Below, piece by piece: positions 8,301 to 17,113 of a DNA stretch of 51,246 nt. The notes below the pieces were generated by a model, which ran no database searches, was not told the origin of the DNA, and saw only the letters and a list, made by a program, of their open reading frames with translations. The position numbers and the translations under genes were made by a program. The DNA lies in the NCBI GenBank assembly GCA_041576975.1, contig JBFGJY010000012.1, positions 1 to 51,246 on the forward strand. Direction: 5' to 3'. Source of the DNA: JBFGJY01 sp041576975. GTDB taxonomy: Bacteria > Pseudomonadota > Gammaproteobacteria > UBA4575. Position 1 is the stretch's first letter, and each line of letters starts with the position of its first letter.

Positions 8301-11273
8301 ATCTTCTTTGACATCGACTTGAGTCGCATCTGGGCCCATACTTTTAGCTAATTGCGTATTTGTTTTGCTAACCTCGTCATTGCTATTTTGATTCGTGTGA
8401 AAATGTTGAGCTGAGACAATTAGGGTTTGAATATCAACGCTAGGGGTCTTCCCAATCTTTAATTGAGTTATCAGTTGTCGAAGTGCTTCAACAGACTGAT
8501 TAAGAAATTCATGAAGGTCAGCAGTAACCTCAAGAGTATTATCGATAACTTTGTTAAGAATTTTCTCAAATTGCCATGAAAATTCACCAATAATCTCGGC
8601 ACCAATTAAACGTCCACTGCCCTTAAGTGTATGAAAAGAACGGCGAATCGTGATTAAAGCCTCTTCATCCTGTGAATCAGCACGCCAGGCCGGGAGGTTA
8701 TGGGAAATTTTTTCTGTCTCTTCTTCCGCTTCTTCAATAAAAATTTCGATTACTTCATTATCTGCCTCTTGTTTTATAACTTGTAGCTTTCTATCTACTC
8801 CATCTTCATTTATAACTATTGTATAAGGAATAGATTTTGGTTCGCTATAGGAAGTACTTTCATGCTCTAACATTTCGGCAGGCAATAGCTGTGTTTCATT
8901 AGATATGTCAGACTCAACATCATTAGATATGTCAAACTCAGCTTCATCGCCATCAAAATCAATTAATGAGGGCAAATCTACTGATGTTTGTTCTTCTGCA
9001 TCACTGAGATCAAATTTCTGTATATTGGAACTCAGCTCTTCTTCTATTTCCTGAAGATCAAGTAAGTTAGTAGCGTCTAAATCTACCTCAACAACACCGA
9101 CTGGCTCTTCATCATTATTTAAATCTAAAGTTAGGGCTTTATTTTCTGCCTCGCCTACAAAGGAACTCAACTCAGTTTCTGCTTCTTGAATGCTGGTTGC
9201 CTGCAACTCCGCTAAGTCGGGTGATAATTCATCATCATCCTCACATAACAGATCAGAATTAACTTCTGTAGGAGCTTCTAATTCGATAGAATTAATATTT
9301 TGTTCATTTACGATGCTAGGACTTTGTTCTTCTTCTATTTGATTTGTTCCTGAGGTTTTTTCTTCAAACAACTCAGGATCTATTGAAAGACCTAAGGATG
9401 TGGCGCTGAGATCTTCTAAGTCAAGTTCTTCGGTGTCTCCAATGTTTTTTTTTACTAGCTCAGTATCTTTAACACGATTAAGTGACTCGCTTTTTTCATC
9501 GAGAAGCTCATCAACTTCAATAGTTTGTAGAGTACTAGCTTCATTTAAATGTATTGCTTCTGCGCCCATTAGATTAGAAACACTCTCTACTCCATAACGT
9601 AGAATATCTTTGGGGTTGTCTTCATTAGCAATTATTGCTTCTAGATAACACTCAACGCTAGTAACAGAATCCGCAAATGCATCAAGTTTTGCCGGTTGGC
9701 TGCTCAGCTCTTCAGCAGCTTCGCTACCAATAAGATACGCTTGAACGTTTTCTAAAATTGCTGCTACATCATCCAACTTTAGAATTGAGAGTGCGCCGAT
9801 AACTTTGCGGAATCGATCTTGAACTTCTTGTAGTTTTGCCTCATCTTCTGGAGAAGTTAGTGCTTGCGAGATCGAATTTTTAGCTTCTTCCAATTCAGTT
9901 AAAGCCTCAGATATAGTCTGTACCTGTATCTTTTTAAGTTGATTTTTTTCGATCTGCAAATCAGAGCTGCCATTATTTTCATCAGTCACATCAACCGATT
10001 GAGTCTCTGGCTTATCCGAAATTCTATAGTTAACAAAATTTTCTACGATGTTTTCTGCCTTAATTAAAGTCTCCGCTATTTGCACAAAACTGCTATCTGC
10101 ATGTTCCAGCTCCTCTGCAGACAAACCTTTCAATGCAGTTACTTCACGCATTACATTTTCTCGCGGCTCTTCTAATCCAAGCATGCTTAAAGTATCTGCA
10201 ATTTTCTGCAACTGTTGCCCAACTTCATTTACACTTTCTGGAGAGCGATTTTCGCTATGTACATAAAGTTCGATAGTGTCTTTTACAGTTGCAATATCTT
10301 CATATAATGCCTTTGAAACAGCCTGCAATACATCCAGATTTGGCCCGGATATACCTTCACGCATTTGATCAATAGCCACTTCATTTGGAATCAAATCTTT
10401 TAGTCCATATGCATTTTTAACTTTATTTACAATTCGACCTCGGTCTTGTGCAATACCAACGTAGTAAAGTAAATTTTTAATTAAGCCTGTTGGAATTTTT
10501 TTCGCAAATGTTGCTTCATCATATTGAACAAAATTTTTAATTTGTCTATCAACTTGCCCTAATAGAGACGCCAATCCTGCGCTTACTGGTAAAATTCCAA
10601 TGGCTAATGCCTGTGCTACAGCACTGCTTATCCACCACAGTCTTTGTGATGCTATTTCCTTTGAACACTGATGCAAACGTATCGATACTTTGCATATTTT
10701 TGTAGCAGCGATATCAATCTCTTTGTTTTGAATTAAGTTAATTAGGCCCGATTGAAATCCATAACGAATTTTCTTGGCATATTCTTGCGCAGGTATACCA
10801 AATTCTGCATTAACGTTAGGAACTTCAATATCATCTAAGTTTGGAAAAAATAAAATATGTTCAGATAGCAAAGGCGCTTCTCTAACGCCTCTCAAATCGT
10901 TTAGCAAAGGTAGTAATACTATGGGCACATCTTTATGCCCTGCCTGAACATATTCAAGATAGTCAGACATTTGCAATATTCCATGCGATAAGGTTTCTTG
11001 TGCTTTTTCCTTTTGCGTGATTGAATCATCGATCAAGCCATCGACTACATCACCCATTTCGCGAGCCAAAACTGCAGCGCCATTAATTTGTACAAGCTGC
11101 AAAGTGCGCTCTATTTGAGTAAGTGATTTCGTAACATCTTTTAAAGATTCAACATCAGATTCATCCTCGACATAGGATTGCAATTGACTTCTAGCGTTAT
11201 CGATAATGGTATCGATTTCGAATTTAACTTTTCTTACCGCAGCTTTTTCTAAAGCGCTATTTCGCATTTTCAT
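5334..11273 (-). CDS. chpA: hybrid chemosensory histidine kinase ChpA (PilL)
   Basis: Very large CheA-type hybrid kinase of the twitching-motility Pil-Chp pathway (1979 residues; P. aeruginosa ChpA is about 2,470). The order seen is an alpha-helical N-terminal scaffold (about 1-560); a long acidic linker (about 570-820); Hpt-like modules with phospho-acceptor candidates H881 (HTLKGSGR), H1070 (HTLYGSSR) and H1242 (HTLKGSSR); a dimerisation region; an ATPase domain (about 1540-1690, with IRNAISHG and ADDGAGID); a CheW-like domain; and a C-terminal receiver with acceptor D1911 in LLDIEMPRMDG. The second Hpt has Tyr where the family usually has Lys. It should phosphorylate PilG and PilH in response to PilJ. 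It starts 36 bp downstream of pilJ in the same operon. Confidence 0.97.
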   Translation of the reverse strand: MKMRNSALEKAAVRKVKFEIDTIIDNARSQLQSYVEDESDVESLKDVTKSLTQIERTLQLVQINGAAVLAREMGDVVDGLIDDSITQKEKAQETLSHGILQMSDYLEYVQAGHKDVPIVLLPLLNDLRGVREAPLLSEHILFFPNLDDIEVPNVNAEFGIPAQEYAKKIRYGFQSGLINLIQNKEIDIAATKICKVSIRLHQCSKEIASQRLWWISSAVAQALAIGILPVSAGLASLLGQVDRQIKNFVQYDEATFAKKIPTGLIKNLLYYVGIAQDRGRIVNKVKNAYGLKDLIPNEVAIDQMREGISGPNLDVLQAVSKALYEDIATVKDTIELYVHSENRSPESVNEVGQQLQKIADTLSMLGLEEPRENVMREVTALKGLSAEELEHADSSFVQIAETLIKAENIVENFVNYRISDKPETQSVDVTDENNGSSDLQIEKNQLKKIQVQTISEALTELEEAKNSISQALTSPEDEAKLQEVQDRFRKVIGALSILKLDDVAAILENVQAYLIGSEAAEELSSQPAKLDAFADSVTSVECYLEAIIANEDNPKDILRYGVESVSNLMGAEAIHLNEASTLQTIEVDELLDEKSESLNRVKDTELVKKNIGDTEELDLEDLSATSLGLSIDPELFEEKTSGTNQIEEEQSPSIVNEQNINSIELEAPTEVNSDLLCEDDDELSPDLAELQATSIQEAETELSSFVGEAENKALTLDLNNDEEPVGVVEVDLDATNLLDLQEIEEELSSNIQKFDLSDAEEQTSVDLPSLIDFDGDEAEFDISNDVESDISNETQLLPAEMLEHESTSYSEPKSIPYTIVINEDGVDRKLQVIKQEADNEVIEIFIEEAEEETEKISHNLPAWRADSQDEEALITIRRSFHTLKGSGRLIGAEIIGEFSWQFEKILNKVIDNTLEVTADLHEFLNQSVEALRQLITQLKIGKTPSVDIQTLIVSAQHFHTNQNSNDEVSKTNTQLAKSMGPDATQVDVKEDALVNENSDLEIKVEENVAAPSIATKKSTTSNNDNNFDAELKEIFIKEATQHIEALEAMIEKNKATKMLKVDESMIHALHTLYGSSRTAEVDAIAKLCGGLEKYCHECSQQDQEIQGQQFNIVVACIESFKRVLTEYSENPQQSTLDAELLKKVNDLKCVDIPVLQEIIATVENNQEVDLEETQLITTTDTNFSAESIPENIDRYEDKDADLVEIFLEEASDILATCNECLDKWRANDEDENSLSEIRRQLHTLKGSSRMAAYNNIGDFSHAIESLVIPIAEGDIKATKDIFSLLQRCLDSLHQMVDDALAKLPVNPATNLIAQLNAVRGEDVSLVDVDAISDQAFAAPGISKNNKKNQNDTKPVVKIPVLRSVVNQDKQQSNQPVIAPQQAVRLQADMLDNLVNNAGEVNIFQARLEQVSSRYTSNIKELEQIVDRLREQLRNLEIETETQILSRHAHEVPNLDDFDPLELDRYSKIQHLSRSLAESVNDLLSIKDILFEQVRDSEMLLLQQHRISSDLQEGLMRTRMVQFSQLVPRMQRIVRQTARELDKDADLKVIGADTEVDSSILNRIVAPLEHLIRNAISHGIEDKSQRKLTDKPKSGEILISVSREGAEIVIKVADDGAGIDTEKVRKKALELGLIESIDIPERELINLILSPGFSTADKVTQVSGRGVGMDVVANELKQLGGFLQIESILGKGANFTIRIPFTLALAQALLIKCGDEIYAAPLVSVEGVVRLSAHELKQKYAKNNATYHYADKDYRLCHLGTLLGVCPPQLDGADNMYPILLVRSGDSRLAIHVEATLGNREIVVKPLASQLSRLPAVSGATILGDGSVVLIIDIQDLIRMDSIEQLENVSQFDSKITSNKIPTVLVVDDSITIRKVTTRFLERNNYKVVTAKDGVDAVQVLQEFTPDMILLDIEMPRMDGYELAIHVRNNARLRDVPIIMITSRTGEKHRLRALEIGVQQYLGKPYNESELLSHIETVLH

Positions 11274-11309
11274 TTTGTTCGCAAAAATTATAGTATGAAG
11301 CTCAGTAAT

Positions 11310-12623
11310 TTATGAAGCTAGCCTGCGCTCTATAACATCTTCTTCTTCAATGGCATTCGGTAATTTGAAGCCTGCAACTGAGCGCTTAAGCTCCTGCGCT
11401 AAAGTGGTAAGTTTGCCTACCCAACTAGCAGTATTACTTGCACCTTCGGATGTTTGCATAGTAATTTCTTGTATGACATTCATTGTTTTAGTCACATTAC
11501 TTGCTGCTATTGTTTGTTTGTCTGTTGCATCAGTAATATTTTGAATAAGTGCTGCTAAATTATCGGAAACTGATTCAATCTCTGCTAATGCTTCGCCGGC
11601 ATTAACCGCAAGTTTTGCGCCACTTACTACATTTGTTGTACTTTGTTCCATAGAGATTACTGCTTCGTTGGTATCACTTTGAATAGTTTTAACTAATGCC
11701 TCAATTTGTTTAGTGGCCGTACCTGCACGTTCCGCAAGCCTTTGTACTTCGTCTGCAACCACTGCAAACCCCCTACCGGCGTCACCTGCAGTCGATGCTT
11801 GTATAGCTGCATTTAATGCAAGAATATTTGTCTGGTCAGCAATTTCATCAATCAATCCAACAATGTCGCCAATTTCTTGCGAACTTTCACCTAATCTTTT
11901 AATTCGTTTAGAAGTTTCTTGTATTTGTTCTCGAATAGTATCCATACCGTCAATAGTTCGACTCACTGCTTGTGCGCCTTTGTGTGCAATATTTACAGAT
12001 TGTTGCGCAACCTGGCCGGAGCTATTAGCATGCCCAGCTACTTGTTCAATTGATTTTGCCATTTCAGAGACTGCTGATGTGACGTTGGCAATTTCACGCG
12101 CTTGTTTTTGGCTTGAATTCGTCAACTTTTGTGTCGAGTCTTGAGTTACTTCAGCAGCAGATGCTACTTGTTTAGAAGTATTATTAATTGTGTTTACAAG
12201 ATTACGGAGTGCGTCAATAGAATAATTAACCGAATCTGCGATTGCACCGGTAATATCTTCTGTAACAGTAGTGTGCACTGTTAAATCACCTTCTGCTAGA
12301 TTAGTCATTTCATCTAGCAATAATAGAATCGCTTGTTGATTTCTTCTATTTTGTTCATCTACAGCAGTAAGTTGCTGTCTAACTTTGCCACCCCATTTAT
12401 TCGCAAAAAAAAGTAATAGCGCTAAACACGCCATACCCATTGCAAACACAACTGCTGAAAATAAAACATTGTTAGAAGCAATACCAATGTGCTTACCCAT
12501 ATCAAAAGCCAGCACAGCCATAACGGTCATGATCAAAATAGAAAGCAGGGCCAAGATAGTTAATGTTGATTTACTCGATTCGCTGTCTTTATTCTTCCGA
12601 GCTATTGACTGAGGTAAGGCCAT
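11310..12623 (-). CDS. pilJ: PilJ-type methyl-accepting chemoreceptor, short form
   Basis: Receptor of the Pil-Chp system (437 residues; P. aeruginosa PilJ is about 680). Two membrane helices at about 21-40 and 54-74 are separated by only a dozen residues, so the usual large periplasmic ligand domain is missing. After the membrane comes a HAMP-like linker, then a long coiled-coil signalling domain. Its conserved hairpin tip at about 259-300 (DEIADQTNILALNAAIQAS, then GFAVVADEVQRLAERA) binds CheW and CheA homologues. It is called PilJ from its place between pilI and chpA. A 284-bp gap holding no gene separates it from pilI; promoter elements in the gap are not clear. Confidence 0.9.
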   Translation of the reverse strand: MALPQSIARKNKDSESSKSTLTILALLSILIMTVMAVLAFDMGKHIGIASNNVLFSAVVFAMGMACLALLLFFANKWGGKVRQQLTAVDEQNRRNQQAILLLLDEMTNLAEGDLTVHTTVTEDITGAIADSVNYSIDALRNLVNTINNTSKQVASAAEVTQDSTQKLTNSSQKQAREIANVTSAVSEMAKSIEQVAGHANSSGQVAQQSVNIAHKGAQAVSRTIDGMDTIREQIQETSKRIKRLGESSQEIGDIVGLIDEIADQTNILALNAAIQASTAGDAGRGFAVVADEVQRLAERAGTATKQIEALVKTIQSDTNEAVISMEQSTTNVVSGAKLAVNAGEALAEIESVSDNLAALIQNITDATDKQTIAASNVTKTMNVIQEITMQTSEGASNTASWVGKLTTLAQELKRSVAGFKLPNAIEEEDVIERRLAS

Positions 12624-12907
12624 ATCTAAATTGTTCCTATTAGAAGCATATGTAATCGATAATTCTTTCTTCTGTATGGTCTAGGTGATTCATTCAGGCG
12701 TGTCCCCTCATTGGTACAAATACACACCTAGAATCAATAAGATCCATACACTAATGATACGGGGGATCGACTATTACTAAGGTATTGCTGTGTCGTGAAA
12801 ATACTCACTTTTATCGGTTAGAGAGCTAATTGCTAGCCGCAAAAATTCTTTTAGCAAATACCACGAACTGATACAGCTGAGAATCTGTGAAAAAGATCAA
12901 TAATTTA

Positions 12908-13465
12908 CTAGGCTATAATACTTAAATCTTGAAAACGGTCGTCTAACAGCAAATTGTAAACCATTAAGGCAGCATACCACTGTTCTCCTGAGGAATAGAA
13001 TGCGCCTATGTAATCAATATAATCTGGATCAAATCCATCTGGCACTTGATCACTTCCTTTATCACTATGAAAGGATTTCATACCAATTATGGAATCAATC
13101 ACTAATCCATAATATTGGTTCTCTTGCTTAACAAGTAATGCGCGTTTAGTTCGAGCTGAAGCTTTAGATGCTGTACCAAATATAAAATGGTGAAGATCTA
13201 ATAATGTAACTAAGTTTCCCCTTACATTTGCGATACCTTTCAGCCAATTAGGTGCTCGCGGTATGCGTGTAAAGTTTGAAATGGCAATAACTTCATCGAT
13301 ATCTGTAATTGGAACAATGTACCGATGTGAACCAAGATTAAACGCTAAACCATGTGAGTAACTTGCATCGGCTTCTTGTTGGACCAATCCACCTTGTTGC
13401 TCGACACATTTACGATTAATAGATAATAAATATTCAAATGCAGTTGAGTCAAGTGAAGCCACCAT
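12908..13465 (-). CDS. pilI: CheW-like adaptor PilI
   Basis: A 185-residue CheW-domain adaptor linking PilJ to ChpA. The motif RIPRAPNWLKGIANVRGNL is the strongly conserved CheW core (P.AP.WL.GI.N.RG), and VTLLDLHHF and GLVIDSIIGM follow as in the family. It starts 7 bp after pilH in the pilGHIJ order of gammaproteobacteria. Confidence 0.95.
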   Translation of the reverse strand: MVASLDSTAFEYLLSINRKCVEQQGGLVQQEADASYSHGLAFNLGSHRYIVPITDIDEVIAISNFTRIPRAPNWLKGIANVRGNLVTLLDLHHFIFGTASKASARTKRALLVKQENQYYGLVIDSIIGMKSFHSDKGSDQVPDGFDPDYIDYIGAFYSSGEQWYAALMVYNLLLDDRFQDLSIIA

Positions 13466-13472
13466 TAAATTA

Positions 13473-13838
13473 TTAAGCAGCTAGAAAAGATTTAACCGAA
13501 CTGATTAACATTTCCGAATTAACAGGTTTAACTAAATAACCTTTTGCACCCTGTCGAGTAGCCCATACCTTATCCGTCTGCTGACTCTTTGTAGATACCA
13601 TTACAACAGGGATACTAGAAGTCTCAGGGGCTTGCGTAATTTTGCGAGTCGCCTGAAAACCATTCATTCCTGGCATTACAATATCCATCAGAATTAAATC
13701 TGGATGTATGTTTTTTGCTGCTTTAATACCTTCTTCGCCGCTATCTGCAGTAGAAACCTTGTACCCGGTTTGCTCCAAAACCTTTGAAATAAAATGACGT
13801 TCAGTGGGCGAATCGTCAACTACTAGTATATGTGCCAT
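13473..13838 (-). CDS. pilH: CheY-like response regulator PilH
   Basis: Single receiver domain of 121 residues. The acidic pocket is D8/D9, the phosphorylation site D52 in LMDIVMPGMNG, the conserved Ser/Thr lies in VVMVSTKS, and the lysine is in the GYLVKPV segment. It has no output domain. In Pseudomonas, PilH acts on the PilT side of pilus control or as a phosphate sink. It lies between pilG and pilI with tight spacing. Confidence 0.95.
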   Translation of the reverse strand: MAHILVVDDSPTERHFISKVLEQTGYKVSTADSGEEGIKAAKNIHPDLILMDIVMPGMNGFQATRKITQAPETSSIPVVMVSTKSQQTDKVWATRQGAKGYLVKPVNSEMLISSVKSFLAA

Positions 13839-13858
13839 ATCGATAATCGAACTATTTG

Positions 13859-14284
13859 CTATTTATTACCATGTTCGGCTATCGCTCCAAGCAAATCATC
13901 TTTTGTAAAAGGCTTGGTTAGATATTTTTCTGAACCCACAATTTTACCTCTTGCCTTATCAAAAATACTGTCTTTGCTTGAAAGCATAATTACTGGTGTA
14001 GATTTAAAAATCCGGTTATTTTTTATCAATGCACATGTTTGATAGCCATCTAGACGTGGCATCATAATATCTATAAATATTAGGTCGGGACGGTGCTCTG
14101 CAATTTTTGCTAATGCCTCAAAACCATCATTTGCAGTTATGACTTCACAACCTTCTTTGGTTAATAAGGATTCTGCTGATTTGCGAATAGTTTTACTATC
14201 GTCAATAACCATGACTTTTAATGCTCCGGACGAGCTGCCATTTACCTCAACTGAATCATTTAGTGCTAAACCACTGTCTTGCAT
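13859..14284 (-). CDS. pilG: CheY-like response regulator PilG
   Basis: First gene of the Pil-Chp operon: a 141-residue receiver protein with a 20-residue N-terminal extension. Acidic pocket D28/D29, acceptor D72 in FIDIMMPRLDG, and the lysine in YLTKPF. It is known to favour PilB-driven extension and to stimulate cAMP signalling in P. aeruginosa; here the role is assumed. It is divergent from gshB across 187 bp, which must hold both promoters, though I could not pick confident -35/-10 boxes. Confidence 0.95.
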   Translation of the reverse strand: MQDSGLALNDSVEVNGSSSGALKVMVIDDSKTIRKSAESLLTKEGCEVITANDGFEALAKIAEHRPDLIFIDIMMPRLDGYQTCALIKNNRIFKSTPVIMLSSKDSIFDKARGKIVGSEKYLTKPFTKDDLLGAIAEHGNK

Positions 14285-14471
14285 ATCCGTTTCCTAGATC
14301 CCAATTTAATCTTGAATAGTCTTGATAATTAGAATGTTATCCTGTAGACCTCTAGCCGTAATCGCATATCTAGCAAGGCATTGAGGTATTAAGTATAACC
14401 ATGCCAGTTGCGTAATTTAGGACAAGAAGCTTCCGACATATGCGACGTTATCACTGACGAGGTATGCATTA

Positions 14472-15428
14472 ATGACAATAAAATTAGGCGTCATCATGGA
14501 TCCCATAGAGGCTATAAATGTCTCCAAAGACAGTACCTTTGCCATGCTTTTAGAAGCGCAACGACGCGCATACCAAATTCATTACATACAACAATCTGAT
14601 CTGTTCCTTGTTAACAATAAGGTTATGGGTCTAACAACGCAAATTTCGGTACAGGATGATAAGTCAAAATGGTTTGAATTACATAACTCAGTATTAAAAA
14701 ATCTAACTGATCTTGATGTAGTGCTAATGCGCAAAGATCCGCCTTTCAATATGGAGTACATCTATACAACATTCCTACTAGATCGACTACAGGAAATGGG
14801 GACAATTGTCATCAATCATCCAACTAGCTTACGTAATGCAAATGAGAAATTATTTGCAACACGTTTTATACAATGCACAGCGCCTTCTGTGGTTGCTCGA
14901 AGTAAACAAGCCCTTAATGATTTTATTGACGAGCACAGTGAAGTAGTTGTTAAACCGCTGGATACTATGGGTGGAGAATCAATCTTTCGCATTCAACAAA
15001 ATGACCCAAATCGAAATGTAATCATTGAAACTATTACAGATTCCGGCCAACGAACAGTGATGGCGCAACAATTTATAGCTGATTACAAAAAAGGGGATAA
15101 ACGTATTCTACTTATAGATGGTGATCCTGTTACCTATGCCTTATTGAGAATTCCTGCTGAAGGCGAATTGCGCGCCAATCTGGTCAAAGGAGGTACCGCT
15201 AAAGGCGTTGAACTTACAGAAAGAGATCAGTGGATTTGTGGACAACTCAAACCTGAACTGATTGCTATGCAGCTTATTTTTGTAGGAATTGACGTGATTG
15301 GTGATTATCTCACAGAGATTAATATCACAAGCCCTACTGGAGTTCGTGAATTAGATAAAATGTATGAATTAAACATCTGCGCAATATTATTTGACGCTAT
15401 TGAAAAACGGCTTAATATAAGTCAGTAA
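14472..15428 (+). CDS. gshB: glutathione synthetase
   Basis: Joins gamma-glutamylcysteine and glycine using ATP. The 318-residue protein matches prokaryotic GshB throughout: the N-terminal KLGVIMDPIEAI, VLMRKDPPFNMEYIY, the ATP-grasp stretch VVVKPLDTMGGESIF, RILLIDGDP, and the C-terminal GDYLTEINITSPTG that holds metal ligands. GAGG 9 nt before the ATG supports the start. It is divergent from pilG, as in Pseudomonas. Confidence 0.97.
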   Translation: MTIKLGVIMDPIEAINVSKDSTFAMLLEAQRRAYQIHYIQQSDLFLVNNKVMGLTTQISVQDDKSKWFELHNSVLKNLTDLDVVLMRKDPPFNMEYIYTTFLLDRLQEMGTIVINHPTSLRNANEKLFATRFIQCTAPSVVARSKQALNDFIDEHSEVVVKPLDTMGGESIFRIQQNDPNRNVIIETITDSGQRTVMAQQFIADYKKGDKRILLIDGDPVTYALLRIPAEGELRANLVKGGTAKGVELTERDQWICGQLKPELIAMQLIFVGIDVIGDYLTEINITSPTGVRELDKMYELNICAILFDAIEKRLNISQ

Positions 15429-15599
15429 TTAATCAACGGAATTCGCATATAATTTCATTTCAAGCCATTTATAAAATAATTTTTTTGTTCCCGAGTGGCG
15501 TTGCTTAACTGATAAACATAAACACTAGTATGATAGTATTCAAGCTCTTGAGCAGTAAAATGAACGCAATATGAGCATTCTCACAAATGTATAGACTCT

Positions 15600-16490
15600 A
15601 TGGCAGCGGTAGTCAATACAGTACAAGTTTCTGCTTCTGATCGACTAGGATTTAGTTTATTTTTTGCAACGATATTGCACGCCATGCTAATTCTAGGCCT
15701 TGGCTTTGGTGTCAATTTAATCCATAACCCCAACCAAGCATCCATGCTTGAAGTCACGATGGTATTAACAAAGACGCATCAAGCGCCATTAGATGCCACT
15801 CGTATTGCGAGTGAAAATCAATTAGCCAGCGGCAGCAGCGAACTCACTAATCAACCCTCTGCACCATTTATAGGTACTAGTCTATTAGAAACAGAAGGCA
15901 TTGCACCGGTACAAATGAGCCCCAAACAAACACCAGCATCTGCAAGCAACAAACAACAAGAGCGAGTCATCACACAAGTAACTGCTGATTCCATGGTAAA
16001 TGTTGAAGAATCTCTGCAAGAACAAAATCAATCCCAGCAGCTAAAGCAAGAAGTCCATTCAACTCAGCGCCTGGAGCTGGCCAAACTGGTTGCAGAAGTC
16101 AGTCAGGAACAGCAAGATTACGCCAAGCGTCCCAGAATTAACTATATTGATACCTTAAGCGCCAAAACGGCAACAGAAGCTAGTTATGTCCGTGAATGGG
16201 TAGAAAAAGTCGAAAGAATTGGTAATTTGAATTATCCCGATGAGGTTAGACGAAAACGCCTAACCGGGACATTGATACTTAGTGTACTTATAAATCATGA
16301 TGGAAAAGTGATGCGCATGGATATTCGATCATCTGCTGGGAAATCTATACTCGATGAAGCCGCGAAAAAAATTGTCCGCATTGCAGCACCGTTTCAGCCA
16401 TTCCCCCAAGAAATGCATGATAGTTATGACCAGTTAATGGTGACTCGCACATGGCTATTTGGTAAAGACAACACCTTACTCACCAGATAA
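15600..16490 (+). CDS. tonB: TonB-family energy transducer
   Basis: A 296-residue inner-membrane protein with one N-terminal helix at about 17-37, a long Gln/Ser/Ala-rich periplasmic linker and a C-terminal TonB domain from about residue 200 (YPDEVRRKRLTGTLILSVLI, then DGKVMRMDI). TonB carries energy from the proton gradient to outer-membrane receptors. In P. aeruginosa the gene at this position (tonB3) is needed for twitching motility, so a link to the pilus cluster is plausible but inferred. No exbB or exbD is nearby. Confidence 0.88.
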   Translation: MAAVVNTVQVSASDRLGFSLFFATILHAMLILGLGFGVNLIHNPNQASMLEVTMVLTKTHQAPLDATRIASENQLASGSSELTNQPSAPFIGTSLLETEGIAPVQMSPKQTPASASNKQQERVITQVTADSMVNVEESLQEQNQSQQLKQEVHSTQRLELAKLVAEVSQEQQDYAKRPRINYIDTLSAKTATEASYVREWVEKVERIGNLNYPDEVRRKRLTGTLILSVLINHDGKVMRMDIRSSAGKSILDEAAKKIVRIAAPFQPFPQEMHDSYDQLMVTRTWLFGKDNTLLTR

Positions 16491-16494
16491 GAGC

Positions 16495-17055
16495 ATGCCA
16501 GAAAATCTAACCAAACAATTACTTATCGCCATGCCGGCATTGCGAGACCCAAATTTCTCGCATACGGTGACACTTCTCTGTGAGCACAATGAATATGGCG
16601 CCATGGGCATCATTGTTAATCAGCCCACGTCCATGTCTGTAAAAGAATTGATAGATCGCTTAGATACCGAAAATAAAAGTAAAAAAGTTCCAAATCACAA
16701 CCCTGTCTTTGCAGGTGGTCCAGTGCATATTAATAGAGGATTTATATTGCACGACTCGGATCGAGAATGGGAGTCTACACATATAATTGATAATGATTTA
16801 AAACTAACAACATCTGAAGATATATTACTTGACATCGGCAAGGGAGCCGGTCCTAAGAATTCAATTGTGGCTTTAGGTTATGCTGGTTGGGGGCCTGGAC
16901 AATTAGAACAAGAGCTAGCAGATAATGCTTGGTTAACGGTTCCCTATGAAGCCAAGATTGTATTTGAAACGCCAGTAGAAAAGCGCTGGGAAACTGCAGC
17001 GAATAAACTTGGAATCGATTTACATTTAATCTCTAATGAAGCTGGACATGCATAA
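16495..17055 (+). CDS. yqgE: YqgE/AlgH family protein
   Basis: A 186-residue protein of the UPF0301 (YqgE/AlgH) family, recognised by LLIAMPALRDPNFSHTVTLL, GAMGIIVNQPT, FAGGPVHINRGFILH and ALGYAGWGPGQLE. Molecular function is unknown. The ATG chosen lies 4 bp after the tonB stop and gives the usual family N-terminus MPENLTKQLL; an earlier in-frame start would overlap tonB by 32 bp. It is classically followed by ruvX, as here. Confidence 0.95.
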   Translation: MPENLTKQLLIAMPALRDPNFSHTVTLLCEHNEYGAMGIIVNQPTSMSVKELIDRLDTENKSKKVPNHNPVFAGGPVHINRGFILHDSDREWESTHIIDNDLKLTTSEDILLDIGKGAGPKNSIVALGYAGWGPGQLEQELADNAWLTVPYEAKIVFETPVEKRWETAANKLGIDLHLISNEAGHA

Positions 17056-17113
17056 AAGTTGATTGAAAAATTCATCTGTTTTGGCTTTATTCCCGTACTC
17101 CCAGTTTTTGCTA

